Shown: positions 1 to 5,643, numbered from the stretch's first letter. The stretch is DNA of 6,786 bases from Oligoflexus sp. (GCA_030151925.1 JASLCY010000343.1:1-6786); one strand, 5' to 3'. Notes: a model not told the origin generated them from the letters alone. Made by a program: numbers and translations.

Positions 1-1
1 T

Positions 2-26
2 TTTCGCCTCAACTGTTGAGCCGAAA
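2..26. repeat. 25-bp imperfect dyad upstream of the Cys-rich secreted protein gene
   Basis: Around a central T at 14, CTCAAC (8-13) pairs with GTTGAG (15-20). After one C/C mismatch (7/21), TTTCG (2-6) pairs with CGAAA (22-26), so 11 of 12 positions are complementary. The outer arm is T-rich on the 5' side and A-rich on the 3' side, the reverse of an intrinsic terminator, so an operator-like DNA site is more likely than a terminator. It ends about 65 bp before the preferred start of the following gene. The binding protein is unknown. Confidence 0.5.
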
Positions 27-42
27 GAACGTAACATATTTT

Positions 43-74
43 TAGACAATGGTCAGACAGAACCTAACTATAGT
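43..74 (+). promoter_or_regulatory. weak candidate promoter for the Cys-rich secreted protein
   Basis: TAGACA (43-48) matches the sigma70 -35 consensus at five of six positions, and TATAGT (69-74) matches the -10 consensus at five of six. The 20-nt spacer is longer than the usual 16-18. If used, transcription would begin around position 81, which would exclude the ATG at 49 and favour the GTG at 91. The surrounding DNA is AT-rich, where such matches arise by chance. Confidence 0.2.
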
Positions 75-90
75 ATTAACGGATAGACAT

Positions 91-723
91 GTGAAAAAGA
101 AAAGCGTGAGACTGCGAAGTCCCTACATTGGGCTATACATGTTATCACTCATAGTGGGTTTCAGTTTTCTAACTCCTGTGGGCCAAGCCGAGACCTTTTT
201 TGAAAAAAAGGCCCGAACGATGATCGCATCGTGTCAGCCAATCATTGCGGATCTTAAATCTAAAAATCGTTTCAAATCATGCGGTGGAAAGCCTCTTGGT
301 AAAGACGTGTACTTTCCACAAACCCCGAACAAAAAATGTAAAGTTGAGTACGATAAATTTCTTGAAGAAGTGATTAATGCGGAAAAAGAAGGAAATACAT
401 GCAACTCGGCAGATGACTGCATTTCAGAATTTGCTGGAGTTTTTTACCACAACAATAAATCGAAAGAGCCTTTAACAAGCTATATTCTTTCAAAAAAATT
501 ACGCGCTTTATATAGTATATGTGAATTCAATAAGATGGAAGAATTTGGCAATTGGGTGTCTTTTAAAGACACGATTGAACCCAATCACTACTTGTGCCAA
601 GAACACATGTGCGTTCCACAATATACAGGTGATATCGTAAATTGGTCTAAGATTCGAGAACTCAACAGTAAAAAACATGATCCCGATATGAAATTGTTTG
701 ATAAGTATTTCTTTGACGAATAA
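91..723 (+). CDS. secreted cysteine-rich protein of unknown function
   Basis: I do not recognise a family. From the GTG at 91 the protein has 210 residues and a typical Sec signal peptide: a basic start (KKKSVRLR), a hydrophobic core (LYMLSLIVGFSFL) and a likely cleavage after GQA at residue 33. The ATG at 49 is in frame but has no ribosome-binding site and would put 14 extra residues before the signal peptide. A weak GGAT (81-84) precedes the GTG. The mature part has exactly eight cysteines (about 48, 64, 83, 104, 110, 144, 169, 174) and none lies in the signal peptide, so four disulfides are possible. CNSADDC and CQEHMCVP resemble short Cys motifs common in secreted proteins of predatory and myxobacterial-type bacteria. 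There is no lipobox and no further membrane segment. The gene is far AT-richer than its neighbours (14 of 60 bases G+C in 481-540) and uses many AT-ending codons, which suggests foreign or accessory origin. It converges on the regulator gene downstream. Confidence 0.75.
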   Translation: MKKKSVRLRSPYIGLYMLSLIVGFSFLTPVGQAETFFEKKARTMIASCQPIIADLKSKNRFKSCGGKPLGKDVYFPQTPNKKCKVEYDKFLEEVINAEKEGNTCNSADDCISEFAGVFYHNNKSKEPLTSYILSKKLRALYSICEFNKMEEFGNWVSFKDTIEPNHYLCQEHMCVPQYTGDIVNWSKIRELNSKKHDPDMKLFDKYFFDE

Positions 724-756
724 GGAGCGCGGGCGCTCCGCGATCCTTCTCTTTAT
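722..756. terminator. hairpin between convergent genes, likely shared terminator
   Basis: AAGGA (722-726) pairs with TCCTT (744-748) and CGCGG (728-732) with CCGCG (738-742), with one G/A mismatch and a 5-nt loop. This makes a 10-bp stem starting within the TAA stop of the upstream gene. The plus-strand tail CTCTTTAT is only moderately U-rich, and the minus-strand tail is weaker. An alternative fold uses GGAGCG/CGCTCC (724-729/734-739). Its place in a 43-bp gap between converging genes supports a terminator for both. Confidence 0.55.
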
Positions 757-766
757 GAAACGGCTT

Positions 767-1564
767 CTAGCGTTCAAGGGTGGTGATAGGCAGGACCTGG
801 AAGCTGAGGGTGTAGATGCGATCGTGCGTATCGCGGGTCGCGTAGGCATCGCACTTCGCCAGGCAGAAGGCGGCGAGCTCTTCGCAGAAGGCCTCGTAGT
901 CCTCGCGACGGAAGCTGAACACGAACGAACGGAAATGCCTTTCCCTGGGATCGACTTCATGCAGCTGGATCTGCGCGATTTCCAGGACCTTCTGATGGAA
1001 GATGCGGACGCTCTCGGTCCTGTCGAAGGGCTCGGCGCGGATGAAGCCGCGGACAGCCTTAAAACCTCGCTCCGCATCCCCTTCCAACCAACCGAGGTCC
1101 CGCAGGCGTTCGCAGGTCCTGAGCAGGGTTTCCGTTTCGCAGTGGAAATGCCTCTCGGCCTGTCCCTGGCAGCGGACGGTGCCCATCAAACCTATCTTCA
1201 GATACACCGCGAAATCATGGATCGTGAAATCACCCTTGAGCCAGTCGTCCGACTCGAGGCCTTCGAAGGCGTATCTGCGCCTCAGATCGAGAACACGCGC
1301 CTCGAGCCCGCTCCGTTCGCGATCGACCAGAGCCACGAAATATTCGATTTCTTCAGGTTTGAGAGCGAGGCGGCCGGCGATCATCCGCGCCTTCTCCAGG
1401 GAAAGGGAAGCTTTGCCATTGAGCAGATGGCAGATCAAGCTAGGTGCTGAACGCAGATCACGACCGAAGGCCCGCAGGGAATAACGGCTGTTGCGCAGGC
1501 TGCGTTCTCGCAGAACCTGCCCGAGAAAATCCCGGTAATCTTGCGCCTGGAAGATGTTCGGCAT
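767..1564 (-). CDS. TIGR02147 / DUF4423 family protein, putative HTH transcriptional regulator
   Basis: This 265-residue cytoplasmic protein has the hallmarks of the TIGR02147 family. The start holds F-x4-YRDFL (residues 5-14). Then comes the HTH-like block YSLRAFGRDL (28-37), SLICHLLNGKASLS (42-55) and EKARMIAGRLALKPEEIEYFVALV (57-80), which corresponds to the family's 'SPS-x-L...GKRNLS...AL-L...E..YF..LV' signature. The C-terminal DUF4423-like part ends with DRIYTLSFQVLPIT (248-261), matching the family's 'D-x-VY-x-L-x-IQ-x-FP-x-T' ending. Length is normal. Members are many per genome in Bdellovibrio-like bacteria and Fibrobacter. They are thought to be DNA-binding regulators, but targets and ligands are unknown. 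The ATG has a near-perfect Shine-Dalgarno (AAGGAGG, about 6 nt upstream) that lies in a hairpin. A 175-bp gap with its own hairpin separates it from the upstream same-strand gene, so it is probably a separate unit. Function as a regulator is inferred from the family. Confidence 0.85.
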   Translation of the reverse strand: MPNIFQAQDYRDFLGQVLRERSLRNSRYSLRAFGRDLRSAPSLICHLLNGKASLSLEKARMIAGRLALKPEEIEYFVALVDRERSGLEARVLDLRRRYAFEGLESDDWLKGDFTIHDFAVYLKIGLMGTVRCQGQAERHFHCETETLLRTCERLRDLGWLEGDAERGFKAVRGFIRAEPFDRTESVRIFHQKVLEIAQIQLHEVDPRERHFRSFVFSFRREDYEAFCEELAAFCLAKCDAYATRDTHDRIYTLSFQVLPITTLER

Positions 1565-1569
1565 CGCCG

Positions 1570-1589
1570 CCCTCCTTGGTTCAGGAGGG
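1570..1589 (-). promoter_or_regulatory. hairpin that sequesters the regulator's ribosome-binding site
   Basis: In minus-strand RNA CCCUCCU (1589-1583) is a perfect 7-bp complement of AGGAGGG (1576-1570), with a 6-nt loop GAACCA. AGGAGGG is the Shine-Dalgarno of the TIGR02147 gene, ending 5 nt before its ATG. The 5' arm is an anti-Shine-Dalgarno that mimics the 16S rRNA tail. When folded, it should limit translation initiation. Structure is read directly from sequence. A regulatory role is inferred. Confidence 0.6.
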
Positions 1590-1609
1590 TGTAGATAATC
1601 GTTGGTTCA
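1576..1609. repeat. direct repeat TTGGTTCA x2 upstream of the regulator gene
   Basis: TTGGTTCA occurs at 1576-1583 and again at 1602-1609, 26 bp apart. A partial copy sharing GTTCA lies at 1618-1625. The two full copies flank the weak -10 candidate, and the proximal copy covers the loop of the RBS hairpin. They could be binding sites for the regulator itself or another factor. Two 8-mers this close could also be chance. Confidence 0.35.
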
Positions 1610-1620
1610 TGGAAAGACAA
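1592..1620 (-). promoter_or_regulatory. weak candidate promoter of the TIGR02147 gene
   Basis: On the minus strand, TTGTCT (1620-1615, four of six matches to -35) is followed after 17 nt by TATCTA (1597-1592, three of six matches to -10). Start of transcription would fall near 1585, inside the 5' arm of the RBS hairpin. If this is the promoter used, that hairpin would be incomplete. No better promoter was seen between 1590 and 1697. Confidence 0.2.
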
Positions 1621-1697
1621 GTTCAGAGCAAGGGTTGGAGAACGACTTTATCGAAGAAGGACTATCGTTGACCGGTCGTTATCGGATTGCGTAGGAA

Positions 1698-1732
1698 GCT
1701 CCAACCAAACGCTTACCGCGTCTGGCCGGAGC
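1698..1732 (-). terminator. hairpin after the outer-membrane protein gene, likely operon terminator
   Basis: Beginning 8 nt after the TGA stop of the large protein, GCTCC (1698-1702), CCA (1705-1707) and ACGC (1709-1712) pair with GGAGC (1728-1732), TGG (1723-1725) and GCGT (1718-1721) around a 5-nt loop. The three intervening A/C mismatches (1703/1727, 1704/1726, 1708/1722) become U-G wobble pairs in minus-strand RNA. The stem is therefore 15 continuous pairs on that strand only, which points to an RNA element of the kdsB operon transcript. The tail (UUCCUACG) is a poor U-tract, so termination may be weak, or the hairpin may mainly stabilise the 3' end. Confidence 0.5.
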
Positions 1733-1739
1733 GCCCCTC

Positions 1740-4700
1740 TCATCGGTTGCCCTGGTTGATGAGGGCGTCGAAGCCGAAGAGGGCGTACATCTCGTAGCTG
1801 TTGCCCCACACCTGGCCGATGCCGAGGCCGGCGTTGAGCTTCACGCCTTTGATGTCGGCGGTGAGGTCGAGGTTGAAACCGTGGGCGATGACGGCGTCGT
1901 CGGCCCTGGGCGCGTTGGTCTGGAACCAGGCGTTGCCGTAGTTGAAGAATGTCGTGAAATCGAGGCGTTGCAGATAAACGATATGCACGAGTTTGGCGAG
2001 GTCGGCGATGACCGGCGTCGTCCAGGCGAAACTGAAGCGGGCCTGCGTATCGCCGTATTTCGCGGCGGTGAGGGCGCCCGGCCCCAGGATGGGTTTGTTG
2101 ATCTCGTTGAAACCGCCGCCGGAACCGGGAACGAAGGTGCGGAGGGGACGATACGCTTCCTTGAGCAGCTTGCGGCGCGGACCGCGGTCGCGGCTGTAGA
2201 AGAGGCCCCAGTTCTGCGACATCTCGTGGCCGAAGAGCGTGAACGGCACGTTGAGGTTCACGCCGCCGCCGGTCTGCTCGTAATCGTAGTTGGAGTTATC
2301 GAACTTGGTCGCCATGTTGCTGTTCAGGTAGTAGCTGAGCGAGCCCCAGTAGAAGTTGTTCGTCTTGTTGAGGTTGAGCGTGGTCTCGCGGATATAGCCC
2401 TTGGCGATCTGCGCCCAGACCGCGTCGTCGCCGAGGTAGGGGATCAGCTCGGCCTGCTTGTAAGCGAGGCGCACGCTGAGGTCGAGCGCATAGATATAAC
2501 GCATGGCGGAGATCTCGGCGCCGCGTTCGTCGAAGTAGTAGATCTGGTTGCGGAACACGCCGTTCCAGGTCTGGCGGCGGAAGAGGTCGAGCGCGAAGGT
2601 CGTCTCGAAGCGGTTGCTCATCATGTTGACTTCGACGTCGGGGTAGTTCGAGGCCGCGCCGTAGAGCGCGATCAGCTGCACCGTCTCGTTCTGCAGGTGG
2701 TCCATCAAGGGAATCGAGATCATACCGTACTGGTAGCCGAGAGCGTCGATGCCGATCCAGGGGAAGGCGAAGACCGGGCGGCCGCGGAACTGGGAAGGCT
2801 CCGACTTCAGGTTCGGGTTCAGGCCCGTGCCGAGCGGCGCCTGCTTCGCGAGCTTCTCCGAATCCGCGGTGACGGCTACGGGCGCGGCCTGCTTCCAGGG
2901 ATTCCGCAGAGCCAGCACTTCCTTGAAGCTCGCCTGCGGATAACGCATCGCGACCTGGAGCGGGGAGCTGGGTTCGTCGTGGACCTTGCAGGCCGCCTTC
3001 GCGCCCGGCAGCTGGTTGGTCTTCACGAAGAGGACGCCTTCCTGCTGCCAGAGGCTCATCACGAGCTGGTCGTTGCTGCTGTTCATCAGGCGGTCGATCA
3101 TGTTGCCGAGCGGATATTCCTCGAGGCAGCGGCCCTGCGCATCGAAGTGGCGAATGAAGTGCGAATTCTGGTCCGCGTAGCCGATCCAGAGGCCCTTCGC
3201 GTTGAAGGCGAGGGACAGGGGCTTGCCGCGGCCCGGATCGACGAACTTCTTATACTGCATCGTATCGAGGTTCAGGACCTGGATGCTGTGCTGATCGCCG
3301 AGCAGGGTCTCCTGCGTGACGCCGAACCAGATATCGTTGGTGAGGAGCTCGCCCTGGTTGTCCTTCGAATCGCGGGTCCCGAGGATGCGGAGCGAAGTCG
3401 GGAACACGATAGGGGCGAGGCAGATGATGGCCTTGGGCGCGACCGGCTTCATCCTGTCGAGCTCGGCGCGGGGCACGGAGCAGATCTGCTGGCGTTCGAG
3501 GTTCTCCTCGAGCCACACCATCTTGTCTTTGGTGAAATAGAGCTCGTAGACGAAGCCGTTGCGCCTGAACAGCTTTTTCTTCTTGTTGCCCTTCTCGATC
3601 CAGAAGTTCCGGAAGAGGTCGAGGTTGGAATCCGATTCGCTCGTGAGGTAGATCACCTCATCGCGGCGAACGATGCGGGGGCCGGTCATGTCGTCCGGCA
3701 TGTCGCGGACGTGGACCGTATCGTTCGCGGCCTTGCCCTTAAAGACGACCTTATCTTCGTAGAGCTTGCCGCCGTCGCGTTTGAGCAGATAGATCTCGTC
3801 GCCGCGCTCCTCGAAGAAGAAGCTCGTGTTGAAGCTGATCGCCTCGCCCGCATGCAGGCCTTTCTGCGCCGCGGGCTTCTGCTTCACCGGCTCGCTCTTC
3901 ACCTTGAGGTCGAAGTCCTTCTCCTGGATATAGGGCAGGTCGGTACGCGTATTCCAGTAGGCGGTCGCCTCTTTCTTGTATTCCTCGTAGAGCTGGATAC
4001 CGGTCTTGCCCGTCCATTCCTTCAGGGCCTCGTCCATCGGCATGAAGTCGTTGAACGGCACGAAGCTCCACGGCCACCACCAGGGCATGCTGTAGTGATA
4101 GAACGATTCGAGCATCTGGGGCAGCTTGTTCGCGTCGTAGGTCCGGAGGATATACGAGACGAAGGCGCCGGAGACGCCGTAGCCGATCGTGGAGAAACGC
4201 GTGCCGTCGTAGAGCGAGTGGAGCTTGTCGTAGGTCGGCCAGCGGCCGGTCATCGCATAATAGCGCTCGATGCCGTACTGCACGTCCGAGCCGCCCGAGA
4301 CCGAGGTGGACTCGGCGAGGCCCTCGATCCACCAGGCCGGCATCCAGGGCAGGTGGATGATGCTGCCGGCGGGGCCGAAGGCGTTATCGAAGTGGCGATA
4401 CATCGTGCTGTGCGTGTATTCGTGCCAGGCGAGGTCGCGGCCTCCGCGCGCCAGGGTCTGGAGCTCGATGGCGTCGGTGATGAAGTCGGCGAACGAGGCG
4501 TTGGAGGTGGTCGACGAGAGGATCACGGGCAGCGGCTTCTGCCGCTCTGCGCCGAGCCAGAGCTCGAGCTTGGGCCGGGCGGCCTCGAGGGCTTCCATGA
4601 TGGCCTTCGCTTCCATGGGGGCCCGGTGATCGTGGTAGACGATGAAGTTCTTGCTCTTGATCTCGTCGTAATCGAGATCGCCCTGGTTGCGGCCGAAGCC

Positions 4701-4778
4701 GATGGGAAGGGCATGGGAGAGGCCGCTCGAGAGCAGCGAAAGCAAGAAGGCGAGGGCGAGTTTACCGGATACGCGCAC
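1740..4778 (-). CDS. exported metallopeptidase-like, beta-propeller, outer-membrane beta-barrel fusion protein
   Basis: From the GTG at 4778 this is a 1012-residue exported protein. Residues 1-23 are a Sec signal peptide (VRVSGK start, hydrophobic LALAFLLSLLSSGL, cleavage after SHA). Residues about 30-290 form a peptidase-MA-like gluzincin domain with the zinc motif HEYTH (119-123) and PAWWIEGLAES downstream, whose E152 is the expected third ligand. A Trp/Pro-rich stretch (about 231-250) follows. After a Lys/Pro/Ala linker, about 313-636 is beta-rich with repeated short strands such as DEIYLLKR, DEVIYLTSES and GLWIGYADQNSHF, suggesting a TolB/PD40-like propeller. From about 666 alternating strands and FFNYGNAW (about 944-951) resemble an Omp85/surface-antigen barrel. 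The end (INQGNR) lacks the usual terminal aromatic residue. The start was chosen for GAGG 6 nt upstream. An in-frame TTG at 4790 has no RBS. The frame overlaps the end of kdsB by 17 bp, so the two genes are probably co-transcribed and translationally coupled. It probably sits in the outer membrane with the protease and propeller in the periplasm. Similar architectures exist in other Gram-negatives without known function. The substrate is unknown. Confidence 0.8.
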   Translation of the reverse strand: MRVSGKLALAFLLSLLSSGLSHALPIGFGRNQGDLDYDEIKSKNFIVYHDHRAPMEAKAIMEALEAARPKLELWLGAERQKPLPVILSSTTSNASFADFITDAIELQTLARGGRDLAWHEYTHSTMYRHFDNAFGPAGSIIHLPWMPAWWIEGLAESTSVSGGSDVQYGIERYYAMTGRWPTYDKLHSLYDGTRFSTIGYGVSGAFVSYILRTYDANKLPQMLESFYHYSMPWWWPWSFVPFNDFMPMDEALKEWTGKTGIQLYEEYKKEATAYWNTRTDLPYIQEKDFDLKVKSEPVKQKPAAQKGLHAGEAISFNTSFFFEERGDEIYLLKRDGGKLYEDKVVFKGKAANDTVHVRDMPDDMTGPRIVRRDEVIYLTSESDSNLDLFRNFWIEKGNKKKKLFRRNGFVYELYFTKDKMVWLEENLERQQICSVPRAELDRMKPVAPKAIICLAPIVFPTSLRILGTRDSKDNQGELLTNDIWFGVTQETLLGDQHSIQVLNLDTMQYKKFVDPGRGKPLSLAFNAKGLWIGYADQNSHFIRHFDAQGRCLEEYPLGNMIDRLMNSSNDQLVMSLWQQEGVLFVKTNQLPGAKAACKVHDEPSSPLQVAMRYPQASFKEVLALRNPWKQAAPVAVTADSEKLAKQAPLGTGLNPNLKSEPSQFRGRPVFAFPWIGIDALGYQYGMISIPLMDHLQNETVQLIALYGAASNYPDVEVNMMSNRFETTFALDLFRRQTWNGVFRNQIYYFDERGAEISAMRYIYALDLSVRLAYKQAELIPYLGDDAVWAQIAKGYIRETTLNLNKTNNFYWGSLSYYLNSNMATKFDNSNYDYEQTGGGVNLNVPFTLFGHEMSQNWGLFYSRDRGPRRKLLKEAYRPLRTFVPGSGGGFNEINKPILGPGALTAAKYGDTQARFSFAWTTPVIADLAKLVHIVYLQRLDFTTFFNYGNAWFQTNAPRADDAVIAHGFNLDLTADIKGVKLNAGLGIGQVWGNSYEMYALFGFDALINQGNR

Positions 4779-5496
4779 GAGCTGCCTCAAGATCTTGGGG
4801 TGTGTCTATACCAAGGGAGGGGCTCCTCGCGATCGTTACGGCGATGCTCAAACCGTGGCCCAGGGCCCGGAGCTGCTCGAGGCTTTCGGCGAGTTCGAGC
4901 GGATGTTGCGGTAACGAACAGAAGTCCAGGAGGCCTTTTTTGGTAAAAGCATAAACGCCGATGTGCTGCCAGAATCCTTCGAAGCGCATCGGCTCTCTAT
5001 AATAGGGTAAAGGGGACCGCGAAAAATACAAAGCCCTCCCCCCCTCATTGATGACAGCTTTTACGCAATTGGCGTTTTTATACTCAGCCTCCTGGGTGTT
5101 GCGGTAGACCATCGTGCCCATGGGATCGCCGTCCTTCTCCATCTTCGCGAGCAGGTCCTCGAGATCCTCGAGGTTCACGAAGGGCTCGTCGCCCTGGACG
5201 TTCAGGACGTAGGGCTGCTCGAAGCCGCGCGCGACCTCCGCGCAGCGGTCGGTGCCGCTCTTATGCGTTTTATCGGTCAGGCGCGCGGGCACCTTGTGGT
5301 TTTGGCAAACTCGCAAAATCTCCTCGTCGTCGGTGGCGATCACGAGGGTTGCGCCCTTCTTCGCCAGCGGCAGGAGCCTTTGGTAGACCCGCACGATCAT
5401 GGGCAGGCCGCCGAGGTCGGCGAGGGGCTTGCGGGGCAGGCGGGTCGAGTGGAGGCGAGCGGGGACGACTATCAGCCACTGATTCCAAGAGATCAT
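4762..5496 (-). CDS. kdsB: 3-deoxy-manno-octulosonate cytidylyltransferase (CMP-Kdo synthetase)
   Basis: KdsB (EC 2.7.7.38) joins CTP and Kdo into CMP-Kdo in the cytoplasm, the activated sugar that WaaA adds to lipid A in LPS core synthesis. All family motifs are present in the 244-residue protein: nucleotide loop VPARLHSTRLPRKPL (11-25), ATDDEEI (54-60), HKSGTDR (78-84), NVQGDEP (99-105) with the metal-binding Asp103, NANCVKAV (141-148), ALYFSRSPLPYYRE (155-168), QHIGVYAF (177-184), ESLEQLRALGHG (204-215) and GIDTPQDLE (229-237) with the second metal Asp231. Length fits the usual ~245-250. The ATG at 5496 has AGGA 8 nt upstream and puts the first strand (WLIVVPAR) near the N-terminus, as in the family. 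An upstream in-frame start at 5562 would add 22 residues not seen in homologues and would run into the palindromic regulatory region. It is the first gene of an operon with the outer-membrane protein, and divergent from the sigma factor. Confidence 0.95.
   Translation of the reverse strand: MISWNQWLIVVPARLHSTRLPRKPLADLGGLPMIVRVYQRLLPLAKKGATLVIATDDEEILRVCQNHKVPARLTDKTHKSGTDRCAEVARGFEQPYVLNVQGDEPFVNLEDLEDLLAKMEKDGDPMGTMVYRNTQEAEYKNANCVKAVINEGGRALYFSRSPLPYYREPMRFEGFWQHIGVYAFTKKGLLDFCSLPQHPLELAESLEQLRALGHGLSIAVTIARSPSLGIDTPQDLEAARARIR
4785..4788 (-). promoter_or_regulatory. ribosome-binding site deciding the GTG start of the outer-membrane protein
   Basis: GAGG on the minus strand (4788-4785) lies 6 nt before the GTG at 4778, inside the last codons of kdsB. 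The competing TTG at 4790 has no such site and its G is part of this GAGG. Ribosomes ending at the kdsB TAA (4764-4762) would be right beside the start, consistent with coupled translation. Confidence 0.55.
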
Positions 5497-5545
5497 CGCT
5501 TCGTTCCTAATTTTCCAGATTTGAAGAAAAGGTCTGACAAAACGG

Positions 5546-5571
5546 GGTGGTCTGCTTGCCACCTAGGTGGT
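5546..5571. promoter_or_regulatory. candidate operator: perfect palindrome plus GGTGG half-sites
   Basis: CCACCTAGGTGG (5559-5570) is a perfect 12-bp palindrome in the 147-bp gap between divergent kdsB and sigma genes. It starts inside the candidate sigma-gene -35 (5556-5561) and fills most of the spacer. A further GGTGGT at 5546-5551 repeats the one at 5566-5571 exactly 20 bp apart, two helical turns on the same DNA face. A dimeric regulator bound here could block the sigma promoter and affect kdsB. The binding protein is not known. Confidence 0.5.
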
Positions 5572-5585
5572 TTCATTGGTACTAT
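5556..5585 (+). promoter_or_regulatory. candidate sigma70-type promoter of the ECF sigma operon
   Basis: TTGCCA (5556-5561, five of six matches) and TACTAT (5580-5585, four of six) are separated by 18 nt. A TGG immediately before the -10 gives an extended -10 (TGn). Predicted start is near 5592, leaving a leader of about 50 nt before the ATG. The palindrome CCACCTAGGTGG overlaps it, suggesting repression. Confidence 0.45.
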
Positions 5586-5591
5586 GGAACA

Positions 5592-5619
5592 ATAATTACA
5601 TCTAGGCATAAAAGCACAA
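5592..5619 (-). promoter_or_regulatory. weak candidate promoter of the kdsB operon
   Basis: On the minus strand AATTAT (5597-5592, four of six) is preceded by TGT as an extended -10. TTGTGC (5619-5614, three of six) lies 16 nt further upstream. The leader would be about 90 nt and would include the palindrome at 5559-5570. The match is poor and other AT-rich hexamers nearby are possible. Confidence 0.2.
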
Positions 5620-5643
5620 TGAGAATAGCGGGAGTGCTCGAGA

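Noticed and set aside
49..90. ATG at 49 as start of the Cys-rich protein
   Set aside because: No ribosome-binding site, and it would create an overlong region before the signal peptide. GTG 91 gives a standard signal peptide. Not excluded without mapping.
698..1450. Plus-strand open frame opposite the TIGR02147 gene
   Set aside because: Same codon-aligned antisense effect; no recognisable domain, no ribosome-binding site, and it would begin inside the upstream gene.
1881..4946. A 1021-codon plus-strand open frame opposite the large outer-membrane protein
   Set aside because: Its codons are exact reverse complements of the sense codons, so a stop would appear only where the real gene uses TTA, CTA or TCA, which are rare in GC-rich genes. 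The translation is a low-complexity V/E/A/D/L/R mix without domains, while the minus-strand frame has a signal peptide and HEYTH.
5497..5562. N-terminal extension of KdsB from an upstream ATG at 5562
   Set aside because: It would add 22 residues absent from the family and has no good ribosome-binding site. The ATG at 5496 has AGGA 8 nt upstream and gives the normal family length.
5586..5613. ECF-type autoregulatory promoter (GGAAC at 5586-5590)
   Set aside because: GGAAC resembles an ECF -35, but TCTA (5601-5604) is only 10 nt away and no -10 lies at the expected distance of about 16-18 nt.
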